Assembly: GCF_000685295.1 (NCBI RefSeq)
Contig: NZ_ARYL01000001.1
Span: forward strand, 124,001-188,000
Direction: 5' to 3'
From: Hyphomonas oceanitis SCH89
GTDB taxonomy: Bacteria > Pseudomonadota > Alphaproteobacteria > Caulobacterales > Hyphomonadaceae
Length of the DNA: 64,000 nucleotides
Below are positions 26,499 to 35,425 of this stretch, piece after piece. The translations under genes and the position numbers were made by a program. Position 1 is the stretch's first letter. Each line of letters starts with the position of its first letter. The notes beneath the pieces are model-generated. The model saw only the letters and a list, made by a program, of their open reading frames with translations, ran no database searches and had not been told where the DNA came from.

Positions 26499-27326
26499 AT
26501 GAAACTCACCACCCTCCTCGCCTCCGTCGCGCTCGGCACAATGGCCGTCGCCTGCGCCGCCACGCCGACCCAATACCCGGCCCAAAACCAGATTACAGAA
26601 CACGTCGTTACCGGCCAGCTGACCTATCGCGAGCGTATCGCGCTGCCTGCTGGCAGCACGGCGACCGTCACGATCAGCGACACATCGCGCATGGATGTCC
26701 CCGCCACGATTGTTGCGGAAGCCATGATGAATCTTGGAACGGCGCAAGTGCCGGTACCCTTCAACATTACGGTTGATGACCGCGACCTTGACCCGAACGG
26801 CATCTACACACTGCGGGCCACAATCCGCAGCCCCGCCGGCGAACTATTCTGGACAACCGACACAGTCTATCCGGTCGATCTCTATGGCCCCTATACCGAC
26901 ATGGGCACGCTCTTCCTTGTCAGCGGCACGCCCGGCAACGCCTATCCGGCGCCCTATCCTGACGCGAGCCCCTATCCGGCCAATCCCGGCTATGGCGCGA
27001 TGCTGAGTGGGCCTGAATGGGTCGTGGAAGACATCTCGCGCCAAGGCGTGATCGACTTCTCGCGTGCCTCGATCAACTTTGACAGCAATGGCCGCGTCAC
27101 CGGCAATGCCAGCTGCAACACGTTCAGCGCAGGCTATGCTGCCACTGGCCAGGATCTGCGCTTCACCGAGATGGTGATGACCCGCAAGGCCTGCCCACCG
27201 GCCCTAATGAACCAGGAACGCGCCTTTACCGACATCATCGGCAGTGCGCGCCAGTACACGATCACGCAGGATGGCGCATTGGTCATCTATGCGCCAAATG
27301 GCGACACGATCACGGCCCGCCGCTAG
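26499..27326 (+). CDS. YbaY-META fusion lipoprotein
   Basis: A 275-residue lipoprotein. The lipobox is AVAC (Cys19). Residues 35-140 form a YbaY domain (VTGQLTYRERIALPAGSTA, VPVPFNI, YTLRATI, VYPVDL). A Pro/Tyr-rich linker (PAPYPDASPYP) follows, and residues 170-275 are a META/HslJ-like domain (NFDSNGRVTGNASCNTFSAGY, TRKACPPALMNQERAF). Both domains occur in stress-related envelope lipoproteins such as HslJ, but the combination's role is not established. AAAGGGAAACG precedes the start. It is preceded by an EcfG-type promoter and followed by a lysozyme-inhibitor-like gene. Confidence 0.92.
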   Translation: MKLTTLLASVALGTMAVACAATPTQYPAQNQITEHVVTGQLTYRERIALPAGSTATVTISDTSRMDVPATIVAEAMMNLGTAQVPVPFNITVDDRDLDPNGIYTLRATIRSPAGELFWTTDTVYPVDLYGPYTDMGTLFLVSGTPGNAYPAPYPDASPYPANPGYGAMLSGPEWVVEDISRQGVIDFSRASINFDSNGRVTGNASCNTFSAGYAATGQDLRFTEMVMTRKACPPALMNQERAFTDIIGSARQYTITQDGALVIYAPNGDTITARR

Positions 27327-27406
27327 GCGAACGCTGTGCAGGCGGCGGAACCATTCCGCTGCCTGCCCGCTGTTCCCCCGGACAAATAGAAAACCGGAGA
27401 TACGTC

Positions 27407-27784
27407 ATGAAACGCGCCTGCACATTCGCCGCACTCACGCTCGCCGCCACAGCTGCCGCCTGCGCCGTCACGCCGCCTTCGGCCTCACAACAAGGCGATA
27501 TGCGCATGGCGAACGATCCTGCCTATGCAGCGCCGTATAGCTCTGACGTGATCTCTCCCTATTATGAATGTGGCGCGCTTCAGCTTGAAGCGAGCGTCGT
27601 CGGCACGATCGCGACCGTCATGTTCAACGGCGAAGTGCACCAGCTGCAACAGGTTGAGGCCGACAAGGGCATGCGTTACCAATCGGGCATCGGTCCGTCG
27701 CGCGTCGTCTTCTGGGACCAGGGCCGTTATGCCGTGCTGCAACAGGGCACGACCACTTTCCCCCAATGTACGCGGGTGCGCTAA
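27407..27784 (+). CDS. MliC-like lysozyme inhibitor lipoprotein
   Basis: A 125-residue lipoprotein with lipobox AAAC (Cys19). The mature region matches the MliC fold: YECGALQLEASVVG, TVMFNGEVHQLQQV, GMRYQSGIGPSRVVFWDQGRYAVLQQG and the final CTRV, with the two Cys placed to form the usual disulphide. MliC proteins protect cell-wall peptidoglycan from host or predator C-type lysozyme. GGAGA lies 7 bases upstream. It follows the YbaY-META gene by 80 bases; a partial stress promoter (GGAAC-N16-CGCT) lies at 27347-27371. Confidence 0.85.
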   Translation: MKRACTFAALTLAATAAACAVTPPSASQQGDMRMANDPAYAAPYSSDVISPYYECGALQLEASVVGTIATVMFNGEVHQLQQVEADKGMRYQSGIGPSRVVFWDQGRYAVLQQGTTTFPQCTRVR

Positions 27785-27837
27785 AGGCACCCTGACCCAC
27801 CTTTGACAAATCCATCCGGCTGCTGTCCAAGCGCCGG

Positions 27838-28734
27838 ATGGAAATCTGGATCCCCATAACCATTGCAGCAGCGTTCCTGCAGAACCTGCGGTCTGCGCTG
27901 CAGAAGAAGCTGCGCGCCACGCTTTCGACATGGGGGGCGACGGCGGCCCGGTTTGTCTATGCTGCGCCCCTGGCGCTGGCGCTGCTTTGCAGCCTCCTGC
28001 TGTCCACAGGCGCCAAGGCCCCTCCCCTGAACATCACCTTCATGCTGAGCGGCATGGCGGGCGGACTCGCGCAAATCCTTGCGACGGGCATGCTGATCCA
28101 TCTCTTCTCCCACAAGAACTTCACCGTCGCGACGGCCTTCACCAAGACAGAGCCGATCCAGACGGCCCTTTTCGGCATTGTCCTGCTGGGCGATCATCTT
28201 TCGCTGGCGGTTTCGATCGCCATCCTCATCAGCCTTGTCGGCGTGATCCTGATCTCGATCCCGGCAGATGCGGAAGGCCGACGCAATTTCCTTGATCGCA
28301 AGGCGCTGATCGGCATTGCGGCGGGCGGCCTTTTCGGCCTCTCGGCGGTGGCCTATCGCGGCGCCTCACTGTCGCTGGCCGATGGCAGCGTGTTCCTGCG
28401 CGCGACAGTCACCCTCGCCTTCGTGACCAGCTTTCAGGCCGTCGCCATTCTTGCCTTCCTGCGCCTGCGCGAACCGGGCGAGACCCTTCGCCTGCTCGCC
28501 AGCTGGCGCAGCGCGGCCTGGGTCGGTCTTGTCGGCATGCTGGGCTCGCTCGCCTGGTTCACGGCCTTCACCTTGCAGAACGCCGCGCTCGTACGGGCCT
28601 TGGGCCAGGTCGAAGTCTTCTTCATGATCGGCGCGTCGATCTTCGTGTTCAGGGAACGCGTCACTGCCCGCGAAATATTCGGCGTGTTGCTTGTGGCCGC
28701 CGGGATTGTCGGCCTCGTCCTCTGGTCCGCCTAG
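27838..28734 (+). CDS. EamA/DMT-family transporter
   Basis: A 298-residue integral membrane protein with about ten helices in two homologous halves, as in drug/metabolite transporters. Half-end motifs FTKTEPIQTALFGIVLLGD and LGQVEVFFMIGASIFVFRE fall at the ends of the two EamA repeats. Substrate cannot be predicted. It follows MliC by 53 bases and its 3' end overlaps the convergent quinone reductase by four bases. Confidence 0.92.
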   Translation: MEIWIPITIAAAFLQNLRSALQKKLRATLSTWGATAARFVYAAPLALALLCSLLLSTGAKAPPLNITFMLSGMAGGLAQILATGMLIHLFSHKNFTVATAFTKTEPIQTALFGIVLLGDHLSLAVSIAILISLVGVILISIPADAEGRRNFLDRKALIGIAAGGLFGLSAVAYRGASLSLADGSVFLRATVTLAFVTSFQAVAILAFLRLREPGETLRLLASWRSAAWVGLVGMLGSLAWFTAFTLQNAALVRALGQVEVFFMIGASIFVFRERVTAREIFGVLLVAAGIVGLVLWSA

Positions 28735-29708
28735 GGCGTCACCACGACCTTGCCGACAACCTTGCGATCCCACAGCATGGCGAAGGCATCCATCGCCTCT
28801 TCCAGTGGCACTTCGGCATGCACGCGCGGGTTCACCTTGCCGTCACGGGCCCATTGCCAGATCGTATCGACATTCTCGCGGCCCTTCTTCGGGAATTGGC
28901 GTCCATATTCCCCGGCCCGCACGCCGACCACGGAGAAGCCCTTGATGAGTGGCATATTGGTCGACACCGTAGCGATACGGCCTGAGGTAAAGCCGATCAC
29001 CAGAAGGCGCCCGTCAAAGGCGATACAGCGCACGCTTTCATCGAACACATCACCGCCAACCGGATCGAAGATGACATCCGCGCCTCGCCCGTGCGTCAGC
29101 GTCTTCACCTTGTCGCGAAAGCCCTGGTTCACATTGATCGCATAGTCAGCGCCATGCGCGACGACCTTCTCCAGCTTTTCGTCAGAGCCGCCTGTGGCGA
29201 TGACCGTGGCGCCCAGCAGCTTGCCGACATCCACTGCCGCAAGGCCGACGCCGCCGCTCGCGCCATGTACCAGCAGCGTCTCGCCCGGCTGCAGGTTTGC
29301 GCGGCGCACCAGCGCGACATAGGCCGTGAGGTAAGCTGCGGAATAAGAGGCAGCCGAGGCAAAGCTCATTGCGGGCGGCTTCTTCTGAAGGCCTTCCACC
29401 GGCACGCAGATGAATTCAGCAAAGGCCCCTGCCCGTACGCCGCCAGCCACATCCGTGCCTTCACGCAAGGGGCCGGTTACGCCGGGGCCGAGCTTATCGA
29501 TAATGCCTGAGAAATCCATGCCGGGTGTGAAGGGCGGCTCCAGTTTCAGCTGGTACTTGCCCTGCGTCAGCAACAGGTCCGGGAAGTTGACGCTGGCCGC
29601 CTTGACGCGCACGCGCACTTCGCCGGGGCCCGGCTCCGGCATCGGCACGTCGCGCACCTCGGTCCCGGAAAAGTCATCCGTGATCTTATGACAGACAAGC
29701 GCTCTCAC
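28731..29708 (-). CDS. NADPH:quinone oxidoreductase family protein
   Basis: A 325-residue zinc-independent medium-chain dehydrogenase/reductase. The N-terminal GroES-like part has MPEPGPGEVRVRVKAASVNFPDLL near residue 23; the Rossmann part has HGASGGVGLAAVDVGKLLGA near residue 150 and VFDPVGGDVF. It probably reduces quinones or enones with NADPH. The start codon is GTG, and GTGAGA overlaps the TGA stop of the upstream esterase by four bases, so the two are translationally coupled on the minus strand. Confidence 0.93.
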   Translation of the reverse strand: MRALVCHKITDDFSGTEVRDVPMPEPGPGEVRVRVKAASVNFPDLLLTQGKYQLKLEPPFTPGMDFSGIIDKLGPGVTGPLREGTDVAGGVRAGAFAEFICVPVEGLQKKPPAMSFASAASYSAAYLTAYVALVRRANLQPGETLLVHGASGGVGLAAVDVGKLLGATVIATGGSDEKLEKVVAHGADYAINVNQGFRDKVKTLTHGRGADVIFDPVGGDVFDESVRCIAFDGRLLVIGFTSGRIATVSTNMPLIKGFSVVGVRAGEYGRQFPKKGRENVDTIWQWARDGKVNPRVHAEVPLEEAMDAFAMLWDRKVVGKVVVTP

Positions 29709-30739
29709 AGGCGGCCATACATGTCGCGGACCATCTCGGCGATTTCCACGCAGGCCTTGCGCGACCCCGGCGAGAAATCCGTGAAGGCGGTAAAGGCATG
29801 GGCGAGCGTGTCATAGCGCTTGTGCTTCACGTAGACGCCCGCGCGGCCAAGGCGGAGGGCATAATCGTCGCCCTCATCCACCAGCGGGTCGTGGCCAGCC
29901 GTAATGACGATGGCAGGCGGCAGGTCGCTCAGGTCGCCCGTCTGGCCGGGCGAGAGCAGCCGGTCGCTCATGTCGAAGCCTTCCGGCAGGTATTGCTCCA
30001 TGAACCAGTTCATCGTGTCGGTCGAAAGGGAGAACGTGCCCGCGAAATCCTTGCGCGACGGGAATTCCTCGACCAGGTCCACGGCCGGATAGATCAAGAG
30101 CTGCATGGCCGGGATTGGTTTGTCCTGCCGCTTCATTTCCTGCGCGACGATGGCCGAGAAATTGCCGCCCATACTGTCGCCGCCGACGGCCGCCACGCCT
30201 TCCGGCGCGCCATACTTGCCGGCATTTCGCAGCGCCCATTCATAGGCCTCCAGCGCATCATCAATGCCTGCCGGAAACTTGTGCGGCGGGGCAAGGCGAT
30301 AGTCGACCGACAGAACCGGACATTTCGCCACCGAGGCAATGATCGAGCAGAAGGCATTGCACGTGTCGAGATCGCCGATCACGCCGCCGCCCATATGGTA
30401 ATAGACCATCAGCGGATGTGCGGGTTCCTGATCGTCCGGCCGGTAGAGCCGCACCGGGATCAGGTTCTTGTCAGGGCCCGGAATGGTGAAGTCTTCGATG
30501 GCGACGCCCGGCTCGGGCTTGGCCGCCAGCATGTTCAGCTGCTCGCGCGTCGCAGCCTGCACCACCTCAGCTGGCAAGGTCGACAGTGGCGGCGCGTTGC
30601 GCCCGTTCCAGGCCACCATTTGCAGCTGCGGTTCAAGCGTCCTGCCGTTGATCACAACCGGCTTGCCGCCCGCCATGCGTACCAGCATGCCATTGGGCAG
30701 TTTGAATATCAGTTTCGCAATTGTCTGCTGAAGGCTCAT
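29705..30739 (-). CDS. Alpha/beta hydrolase, hormone-sensitive-lipase type
   Basis: A 344-residue esterase of the HSL (GDSAG) family. The oxyanion motif is HMGGG near residues 115-119 (instead of HGGG). The nucleophile Ser189 is in GGDSMGGN, the acid is in GHDPLVDEGDDY and the His in LAHAF. The N-terminal cap helix region (residues 1-80) is typical. Start at MSLQQ (30739) is favoured over the ATG five codons upstream, but both are possible. It is the first gene of a minus-strand pair with the quinone reductase. The TetR gene 70 bases upstream on the same strand may be cotranscribed or regulate it. Confidence 0.92.
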   Translation of the reverse strand: MSLQQTIAKLIFKLPNGMLVRMAGGKPVVINGRTLEPQLQMVAWNGRNAPPLSTLPAEVVQAATREQLNMLAAKPEPGVAIEDFTIPGPDKNLIPVRLYRPDDQEPAHPLMVYYHMGGGVIGDLDTCNAFCSIIASVAKCPVLSVDYRLAPPHKFPAGIDDALEAYEWALRNAGKYGAPEGVAAVGGDSMGGNFSAIVAQEMKRQDKPIPAMQLLIYPAVDLVEEFPSRKDFAGTFSLSTDTMNWFMEQYLPEGFDMSDRLLSPGQTGDLSDLPPAIVITAGHDPLVDEGDDYALRLGRAGVYVKHKRYDTLAHAFTAFTDFSPGSRKACVEIAEMVRDMYGRL

Positions 30740-30808
30740 TGGCCGGGCTCCCACCTGCTGTTTTCACACCAGCTTACCGCCCTTACCCAAGGTCCGCCAA
30801 GCGGTTCC

Positions 30809-31438
30809 TCAAAGCGGCTTGCCGGAGACCTCGCGCACACCACCAAGCAAAAGGGCCGTGGCAAACTTTGTTGCGGCCACTGCATCCACCGGGCGGCGCT
30901 GCAACATGTGATCGCCCATTTCCCGCGCAATGCCGATGGCGGCAGCGGTGAGAAAATCGATATCCGTCACCGGTGCGCCTGCCGCCGACAGGACATGGTC
31001 GAGGTCCGAACGGATCTCATCGGCAATGGCCAGCATTTCCGGCGTATCCACGCGCACGCCGATCAGCGCCATGTGCGGGGCGCCCATGCGGATCGCCTCT
31101 TCATTCTCGGCGGCAACGAAGCTGAAATAGGCGTGATAGGCTTGATGGATATAGTCTTCGAACGTGGTCGCCCGCGCCCGCACATCGCTGAGGCGCGTGC
31201 GGAAGCGATAGGTCGAATCCTCGGCGATCGCCTCGAACACTTCCTCTTTCGACTTGAAATAATTGTAGAAAGTCCCTGCGGCGAGGTCCGTCTCACGGAT
31301 GATGTCCCGCACGGTGGTCGCATCGAACCCGATACGCGCAAACACCCGGCGCCCCGCGCTCAGGATGGCGCGGCGATTGGCAGCCTTGGAACGGGCCCGC
31401 TTGCCGGATGCGGCGAGTGAATCAGCTGTGTTGGACAT
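30809..31438 (-). CDS. TetR-family transcriptional regulator
   Basis: A 209-residue TetR regulator. The N-terminal helix-turn-helix lies at about residues 22-68 (ILSAGRRVFARIGFDATTVRDII and AAGTFYNYFKSKEEVFEAI). The C-terminal ligand domain is unassigned. Start at MSNTADS (31438); longer in-frame starts precede the family's N-terminus. It lies just upstream of the esterase and quinone reductase genes in the same direction, which suggests control of these two, likely in response to a hydrophobic ester or acyl compound; this is inference. Confidence 0.93.
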   Translation of the reverse strand: MSNTADSLAASGKRARSKAANRRAILSAGRRVFARIGFDATTVRDIIRETDLAAGTFYNYFKSKEEVFEAIAEDSTYRFRTRLSDVRARATTFEDYIHQAYHAYFSFVAAENEEAIRMGAPHMALIGVRVDTPEMLAIADEIRSDLDHVLSAAGAPVTDIDFLTAAAIGIAREMGDHMLQRRPVDAVAATKFATALLLGGVREVSGKPL

Positions 31439-31511
31439 GTACTTCCCTTTTGCCGCCATGGGACGGCTGTTGGCGCAATCATGCGCCCATCCGTCACCAT
31501 GCGTCAACTTT

Positions 31512-32228
31512 TTACACGGGCTGCGCGAATTTTCCAGCCAGTTTACCCAGTCCGCCATCCAGCTTCATGCGCCTGAGCAGCGACAGCACGATCCCGAACA
31601 AGACGCGGATCGCGATCAGGATCAGGACGCCCAACAGTCGCTCGTCTGTGGCGATCGCGATGAAGGCGCCGAGAATGATGGCCACATGCAACGTTACGAT
31701 CCGGCCATAGGGCGCAAACATCTCGGCGGGCGGGTCGGTGCGGCGGAACTCGCCCCGGCCGATATAGTCGACAAGGAAGAATACGGCATTGGTGACGATG
31801 ATCAGCCCGACAAACCAGAGCATGCCATCGCCGCTGCCAAGCGCCCAGGTCACGAGGTCCATCGGTGCAGCGCCGCCCCCGTTCCCCTCCCCGCCGGCAA
31901 AGCTGCGGATGAACAGGCCGTGGCCGTAGCAGAACATGCCATAGTGAAACGTGAAGAACGGGATCATGAAGAGCGCCGTCGCCAGGTTGATGAAACTCAC
32001 CACCGCCGCCCCGCCAAGCCGCAGGATCGTGTAGGCCCCGATGATGAGGTTCTCCAGCCAGTAGAGCGCCACAAGCGGCGTCGCGCCCCAGCCGAACACG
32101 AGAATCGCCGCAATCGGCACAAGGTCCGTCGCAAGGCTCATCCAGGCCAGCGGGTCGCGATAGGTGCGCGCAATGAGGGATGGATCAAGGAATCGCCCGG
32201 CAAACCGGGCGCTGCCAGTCTCGCTCAT
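31512..32228 (-). CDS. DUF6498-type membrane protein
   Basis: A 238-residue protein with five or six hydrophobic helices. YWLENLIIGAYTILRL near residue 60 and FFTFHYGMFCYGHGLFI near residue 95 are patterns of the DUF6498 family. The family has no assigned function. It sits between TetR and the M23 peptidase, all on the minus strand, with gaps of 73 and 20 bases, so it may share a transcript with the peptidase. Confidence 0.82.
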   Translation of the reverse strand: MSETGSARFAGRFLDPSLIARTYRDPLAWMSLATDLVPIAAILVFGWGATPLVALYWLENLIIGAYTILRLGGAAVVSFINLATALFMIPFFTFHYGMFCYGHGLFIRSFAGGEGNGGGAAPMDLVTWALGSGDGMLWFVGLIIVTNAVFFLVDYIGRGEFRRTDPPAEMFAPYGRIVTLHVAIILGAFIAIATDERLLGVLILIAIRVLFGIVLSLLRRMKLDGGLGKLAGKFAQPV

Positions 32229-32248
32229 ACCGTCCCCCCTATATCCCT

Positions 32249-32935
32249 CTAAGACCCCGCGAAGAGGTAATCATAGGCAGGAAAACTGAACGGGTCACGC
32301 ACTTGCAGGCCCTTTGACCCCTTGGGGTTGTGATAATTGCCTGTCAGGATTTCGTAATGGAGGTGGATTGCCTGCGCATTGCCGGTCTGGCCCATCATGC
32401 CCACCGGGCGCCCGTAATCGATCTCGCGTCCGGTAGCGACACCGGGGTCGAGATAAGCGAGGTGCGCGTAACGCGTATAGACGCCATTGCCATGGTCGAT
32501 CAGCACCTGAAGCCCGTAGCCGCTCGACATGCGCGCCTCGATGATGCGGCCCGGCGCGGCGGCATAGACAGGCCCTGCAGGCCGGTGCGTCAGGTCGATG
32601 CCCTCATGGAACGTGCCGCCGCGAATGCCAAAGCCTGACGACAGGCAGGCATCATTCGTCGGCACCGTCACCAGCACAACACCATTCACGACAATAATCG
32701 GCTTGAAATCCTCCACCCAGCCGCCCGGATAAGCGACCGGCGAATTGCTGACCGTCATGCCACCGCACACCTGCAAATAGGCGTTCGGTTGCAGCGTGCC
32801 GGGCACCGGCATGGGCGGCGATGGCGGCGGCTCCTCAAAGCGCGGATTATAGGCGCCCACCCGTGTCGGCGCCGGCGACGAGGCGCAGGCGGCTGCCATG
32901 AACAGCATAAGGAAGGCGGGGATCAGGCGCGTCAT
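32249..32935 (-). CDS. M23 peptidase lipoprotein
   Basis: A 228-residue lipoprotein with lipobox AAAC (Cys17). After a Pro-rich linker comes a LytM-type M23 domain. Zinc ligands are visible as His-x3-Asp in FHEGIDLTH and His-x-His in IHLHYEI, with VLIDHGNGVYTRYAHLAY between. Such proteins cut peptidoglycan crosslinks or, if inactive, activate amidases; here the full ligand set is present so activity is likely. Start at MTRLIP gives a good signal peptide. It is encoded just downstream of the flavin monooxygenase on the same strand; the intervening gap is 31 bases. Confidence 0.93.
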   Translation of the reverse strand: MTRLIPAFLMLFMAAACASSPAPTRVGAYNPRFEEPPPSPPMPVPGTLQPNAYLQVCGGMTVSNSPVAYPGGWVEDFKPIIVVNGVVLVTVPTNDACLSSGFGIRGGTFHEGIDLTHRPAGPVYAAAPGRIIEARMSSGYGLQVLIDHGNGVYTRYAHLAYLDPGVATGREIDYGRPVGMMGQTGNAQAIHLHYEILTGNYHNPKGSKGLQVRDPFSFPAYDYLFAGS

Positions 32936-32966
32936 TCCCCCGACTATGCCTGCCGCTAGGTTAATA

Positions 32967-34298
32967 TCAGGCAACCGCGTGCGCGCGCTTCTCCCCGCGT
33001 TTGATTTCCTTCAATAAATCCGCGACGTAGACGCCGAAATCCACCTGCATCCGGTGGCGCGGGCTGTCATAGAAGTGGCCAAGGTGCAGCTGCTCGTCGG
33101 CCTCGGTCACCTTGTCCATCTCCGCCGCATCGGGAAAGGCATACTCCCCGGTCAGCGCGGCAGCGACCAGTTTCGACTGCTGCTCGGCAAAATTCACCAG
33201 CGTCGGCAGCGGCTGGGCCAGCCCGAGGAAGAACAGCGTCTCGAAGCCCGGCTTCACCATGCGCTTGTACAGCGGGAACGTGTTCTCCTGCGGCATCAGC
33301 TCTTTCTGCTTCAGGAACGGGAAGGTCACATTATAGCCCGTCGCCCAGACGATCGCGTCGACCTGCTCGCGCGTTCCATCGGTGAATACGACACTGTCGC
33401 CATCAAGGCTCTGGATGCCCGGCTTCGGCTTGATGTCGCCGCAGCCAACCCGCGTCAGGAACTCGCCGGACACGGATGGGTGCCCGTCCAGCGGCTCATG
33501 GTCGGGCTTCGGCAGGCCATAATCTTCCATCATGCCGATGGTCTTCTTGATCTTTGCGCGCGCCAGTTTCCGGCCCAGCTTCGATGGCAACCATGGCGGC
33601 AGCGCCGCCTTGTCGGCGGGCGAGCCGTCCATGTATTTCGGCAGCACCCAGACGCCGCGCCGCATCGAGATGAACAGGTTCTTCGCGATCGGCCGCTGCG
33701 ACAGTTCCGAGGAAATATCCATCGCCGAATTGCCGGCGCCGACGATCATCACGTTCTTGCCCCGGAAGTCATAAGGCTCGAACGGGTCGCGGTAATGGTG
33801 CGAGTGGACCTGGTAACCCTCGAAATGCCCGGGATAGGTCGGCATGCGGGCATCCCAGTGATGGCCATTGGCCACGGCGACGGCATCGTATTCCCGCGCT
33901 TCGCCGGTCGACAGCGTCACTTTCCAGCGCCCGCCCGGCAGCGTCTCCACATTCGTCACCGCCGTGTTGAACGTGATCGTCTCGCGCAGGCCGAAATGGT
34001 CGACGTAATCGTGGAAATATTGCAGCAGCTGGGCATGGTGCGGGAAATCCGGCCAGTCCTCCGGCACGGGATAGTCCTCGAAGGCAAGGCGCCATTTGGA
34101 CGTATCGATATGCAGGCTCTGGTAACAGGACGAGGTGCCGTTCGGGTTCTTGTAATACCAGTTGCCGCCAATATTGTCCGACATCTCGAAACAATCGTAC
34201 GGCAGGCCCTTGTCCTTCAGGCGCTTGGCCATGGTGAAGCCCGAGCACCCGGCGCCAATGATGCATGTTTTCGGTTTGCTGCTGCCATCAAATGCCAT
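32967..34298 (-). CDS. Flavin-containing monooxygenase
   Basis: A 443-residue FMO/Baeyer-Villiger-like monooxygenase. The FAD motif GAGCSG is at residues 15-20 and the NADPH motif VGAGNSAMDIS near residue 187. WATGY near residue 315 is the second linker signature. The FMO identifying sequence is partly visible around FEGYQVHSHHYRDP. The likely reaction is oxygenation of a ketone or a soft nucleophile such as sulphur or nitrogen. It is divergent from the thioesterase pair. Confidence 0.92.
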   Translation of the reverse strand: MAFDGSSKPKTCIIGAGCSGFTMAKRLKDKGLPYDCFEMSDNIGGNWYYKNPNGTSSCYQSLHIDTSKWRLAFEDYPVPEDWPDFPHHAQLLQYFHDYVDHFGLRETITFNTAVTNVETLPGGRWKVTLSTGEAREYDAVAVANGHHWDARMPTYPGHFEGYQVHSHHYRDPFEPYDFRGKNVMIVGAGNSAMDISSELSQRPIAKNLFISMRRGVWVLPKYMDGSPADKAALPPWLPSKLGRKLARAKIKKTIGMMEDYGLPKPDHEPLDGHPSVSGEFLTRVGCGDIKPKPGIQSLDGDSVVFTDGTREQVDAIVWATGYNVTFPFLKQKELMPQENTFPLYKRMVKPGFETLFFLGLAQPLPTLVNFAEQQSKLVAAALTGEYAFPDAAEMDKVTEADEQLHLGHFYDSPRHRMQVDFGVYVADLLKEIKRGEKRAHAVA

Positions 34299-34475
34299 AG
34301 GCCGTCTCCTCCCGCTGCGTGAACTGTTTCCACGTCATGGCCCAAATGTTATCCGTGGCGACTGGAACGTCAAATGAAGAGGCCTGCACATGAACGATGA
34401 CGCGACGTCAGTTCCGCAAAGGGGCCCATTGCCGCTCCGTCGGATGCCGAAAAACCGCGACAGGATCTTCCAATA

Positions 34476-34958
34476 ATGTCTGCCGACCTCTCAGATCTGG
34501 AACAGCGCCTGACGCTCATGCGTGAGAACATGAAAATGATGACCAAGGCCGTGCCATGGGCGCGCGACCTCGGCTTCGAAGTCACGCGCATCGAGAAAGG
34601 CCGTGTCTGGGGCAGCCAGCCCTGGGATGAGACGCTGGTCGGTGACCCGGACACGGGCGTCATCCATGGCGGGGTAATCACCACGCTGCTCGACAATCTT
34701 TGCGGCATGTCCTGCAGTGCCATCCTGCCCGATTTCCGCTTCGTTGCCACGCTCGACCTGCGCATCGATTACATGCGCCCGGCCGACAAGGGCCGCGCCA
34801 TTATCGGCGAGGCCGAATGCTACCACACCACCCGCACGGTCTGCTTCACGCGCGCTTGGGCCTATCACGAGACCCGCGACAAGGTGATTGCCACCGCCGC
34901 CGGCGCCTTCGCCATCAACCAGCCGCGCCCGGCAGACAAGCTGGAGTCGCTCGCATGA
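34476..34958 (+). CDS. PaaI-family thioesterase
   Basis: A 160-residue hotdog-fold thioesterase. The active-site block HGGVITTLLDNLCG lies at residues 66-79, with DLRIDYMRPA downstream forming the central strand. These enzymes hydrolyse acyl- or phenylacetyl-CoA-type thioesters. The stop overlaps the start of the next gene (ATGA), so the two are coupled. The upstream promoter region is shared with the divergent monooxygenase. Confidence 0.92.
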   Translation: MSADLSDLEQRLTLMRENMKMMTKAVPWARDLGFEVTRIEKGRVWGSQPWDETLVGDPDTGVIHGGVITTLLDNLCGMSCSAILPDFRFVATLDLRIDYMRPADKGRAIIGEAECYHTTRTVCFTRAWAYHETRDKVIATAAGAFAINQPRPADKLESLA

Positions 34959-35383
34959 CCCCCTATGAAGCCAATCCCCGCGCCGCTGAGGTCGAGGCTT
35001 TCCTCGCCCGCACGCCTTTCGCCCAGAAACTCGGCATGCGCTGCGACATACGCGGCGACGAGATGACGGCCGTCCTCCCCTTCTCCAAGAAGCTGATCGG
35101 CAATTTCACCATCAAGGCCCTGCATGGCGGCGCGATCTCGTCTTTCCTTGAACTGACGGCCATGGCGCAGGTCTTCCTCGTGACAGACCTCGCCCGTCCG
35201 CCGCGCCCGATCAACCTGACCATAGACTACCTGCGCCAGGGCCACGCCAAGGATCTCTACGCCCGTGCCTACATAACCAAGATGGGCCGCCGCATGGCGT
35301 CGGTCCGCGCCGAAGCCTGGCAGGAAGAAAAGTCCAAGCCGGTCACGGCCCTCATGGCCCATTTCATGGTGGGCGGGGACTAG
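34955..35383 (+). CDS. PaaI-family thioesterase, second copy
   Basis: A 142-residue hotdog-fold protein homologous to the preceding one: HGGAISSFLELTAMA replaces the HGG-x(n)-D block, and INLTIDYLRQG is the central strand. The usual acidic residue at the catalytic position appears as Glu in FLELTA instead of Asp, within normal family variation. ATGA overlap with the first gene implies translational coupling and perhaps a heteromeric assembly. A longer in-frame ORF upstream is only a shadow of the first gene. Confidence 0.92.
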   Translation: MTPYEANPRAAEVEAFLARTPFAQKLGMRCDIRGDEMTAVLPFSKKLIGNFTIKALHGGAISSFLELTAMAQVFLVTDLARPPRPINLTIDYLRQGHAKDLYARAYITKMGRRMASVRAEAWQEEKSKPVTALMAHFMVGGD

Positions 35384-35425
35384 ACTTATCCAACCCCAAA
35401 ACACCCCGGCGTATACTCAACGCCG

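Noticed and set aside
29798-31420. 540-codon open frame on the plus strand opposite the esterase and TetR genes
   Set aside because: Composition is His/Arg/Gln-rich as in antisense shadows; the minus-strand genes carry clear motifs.
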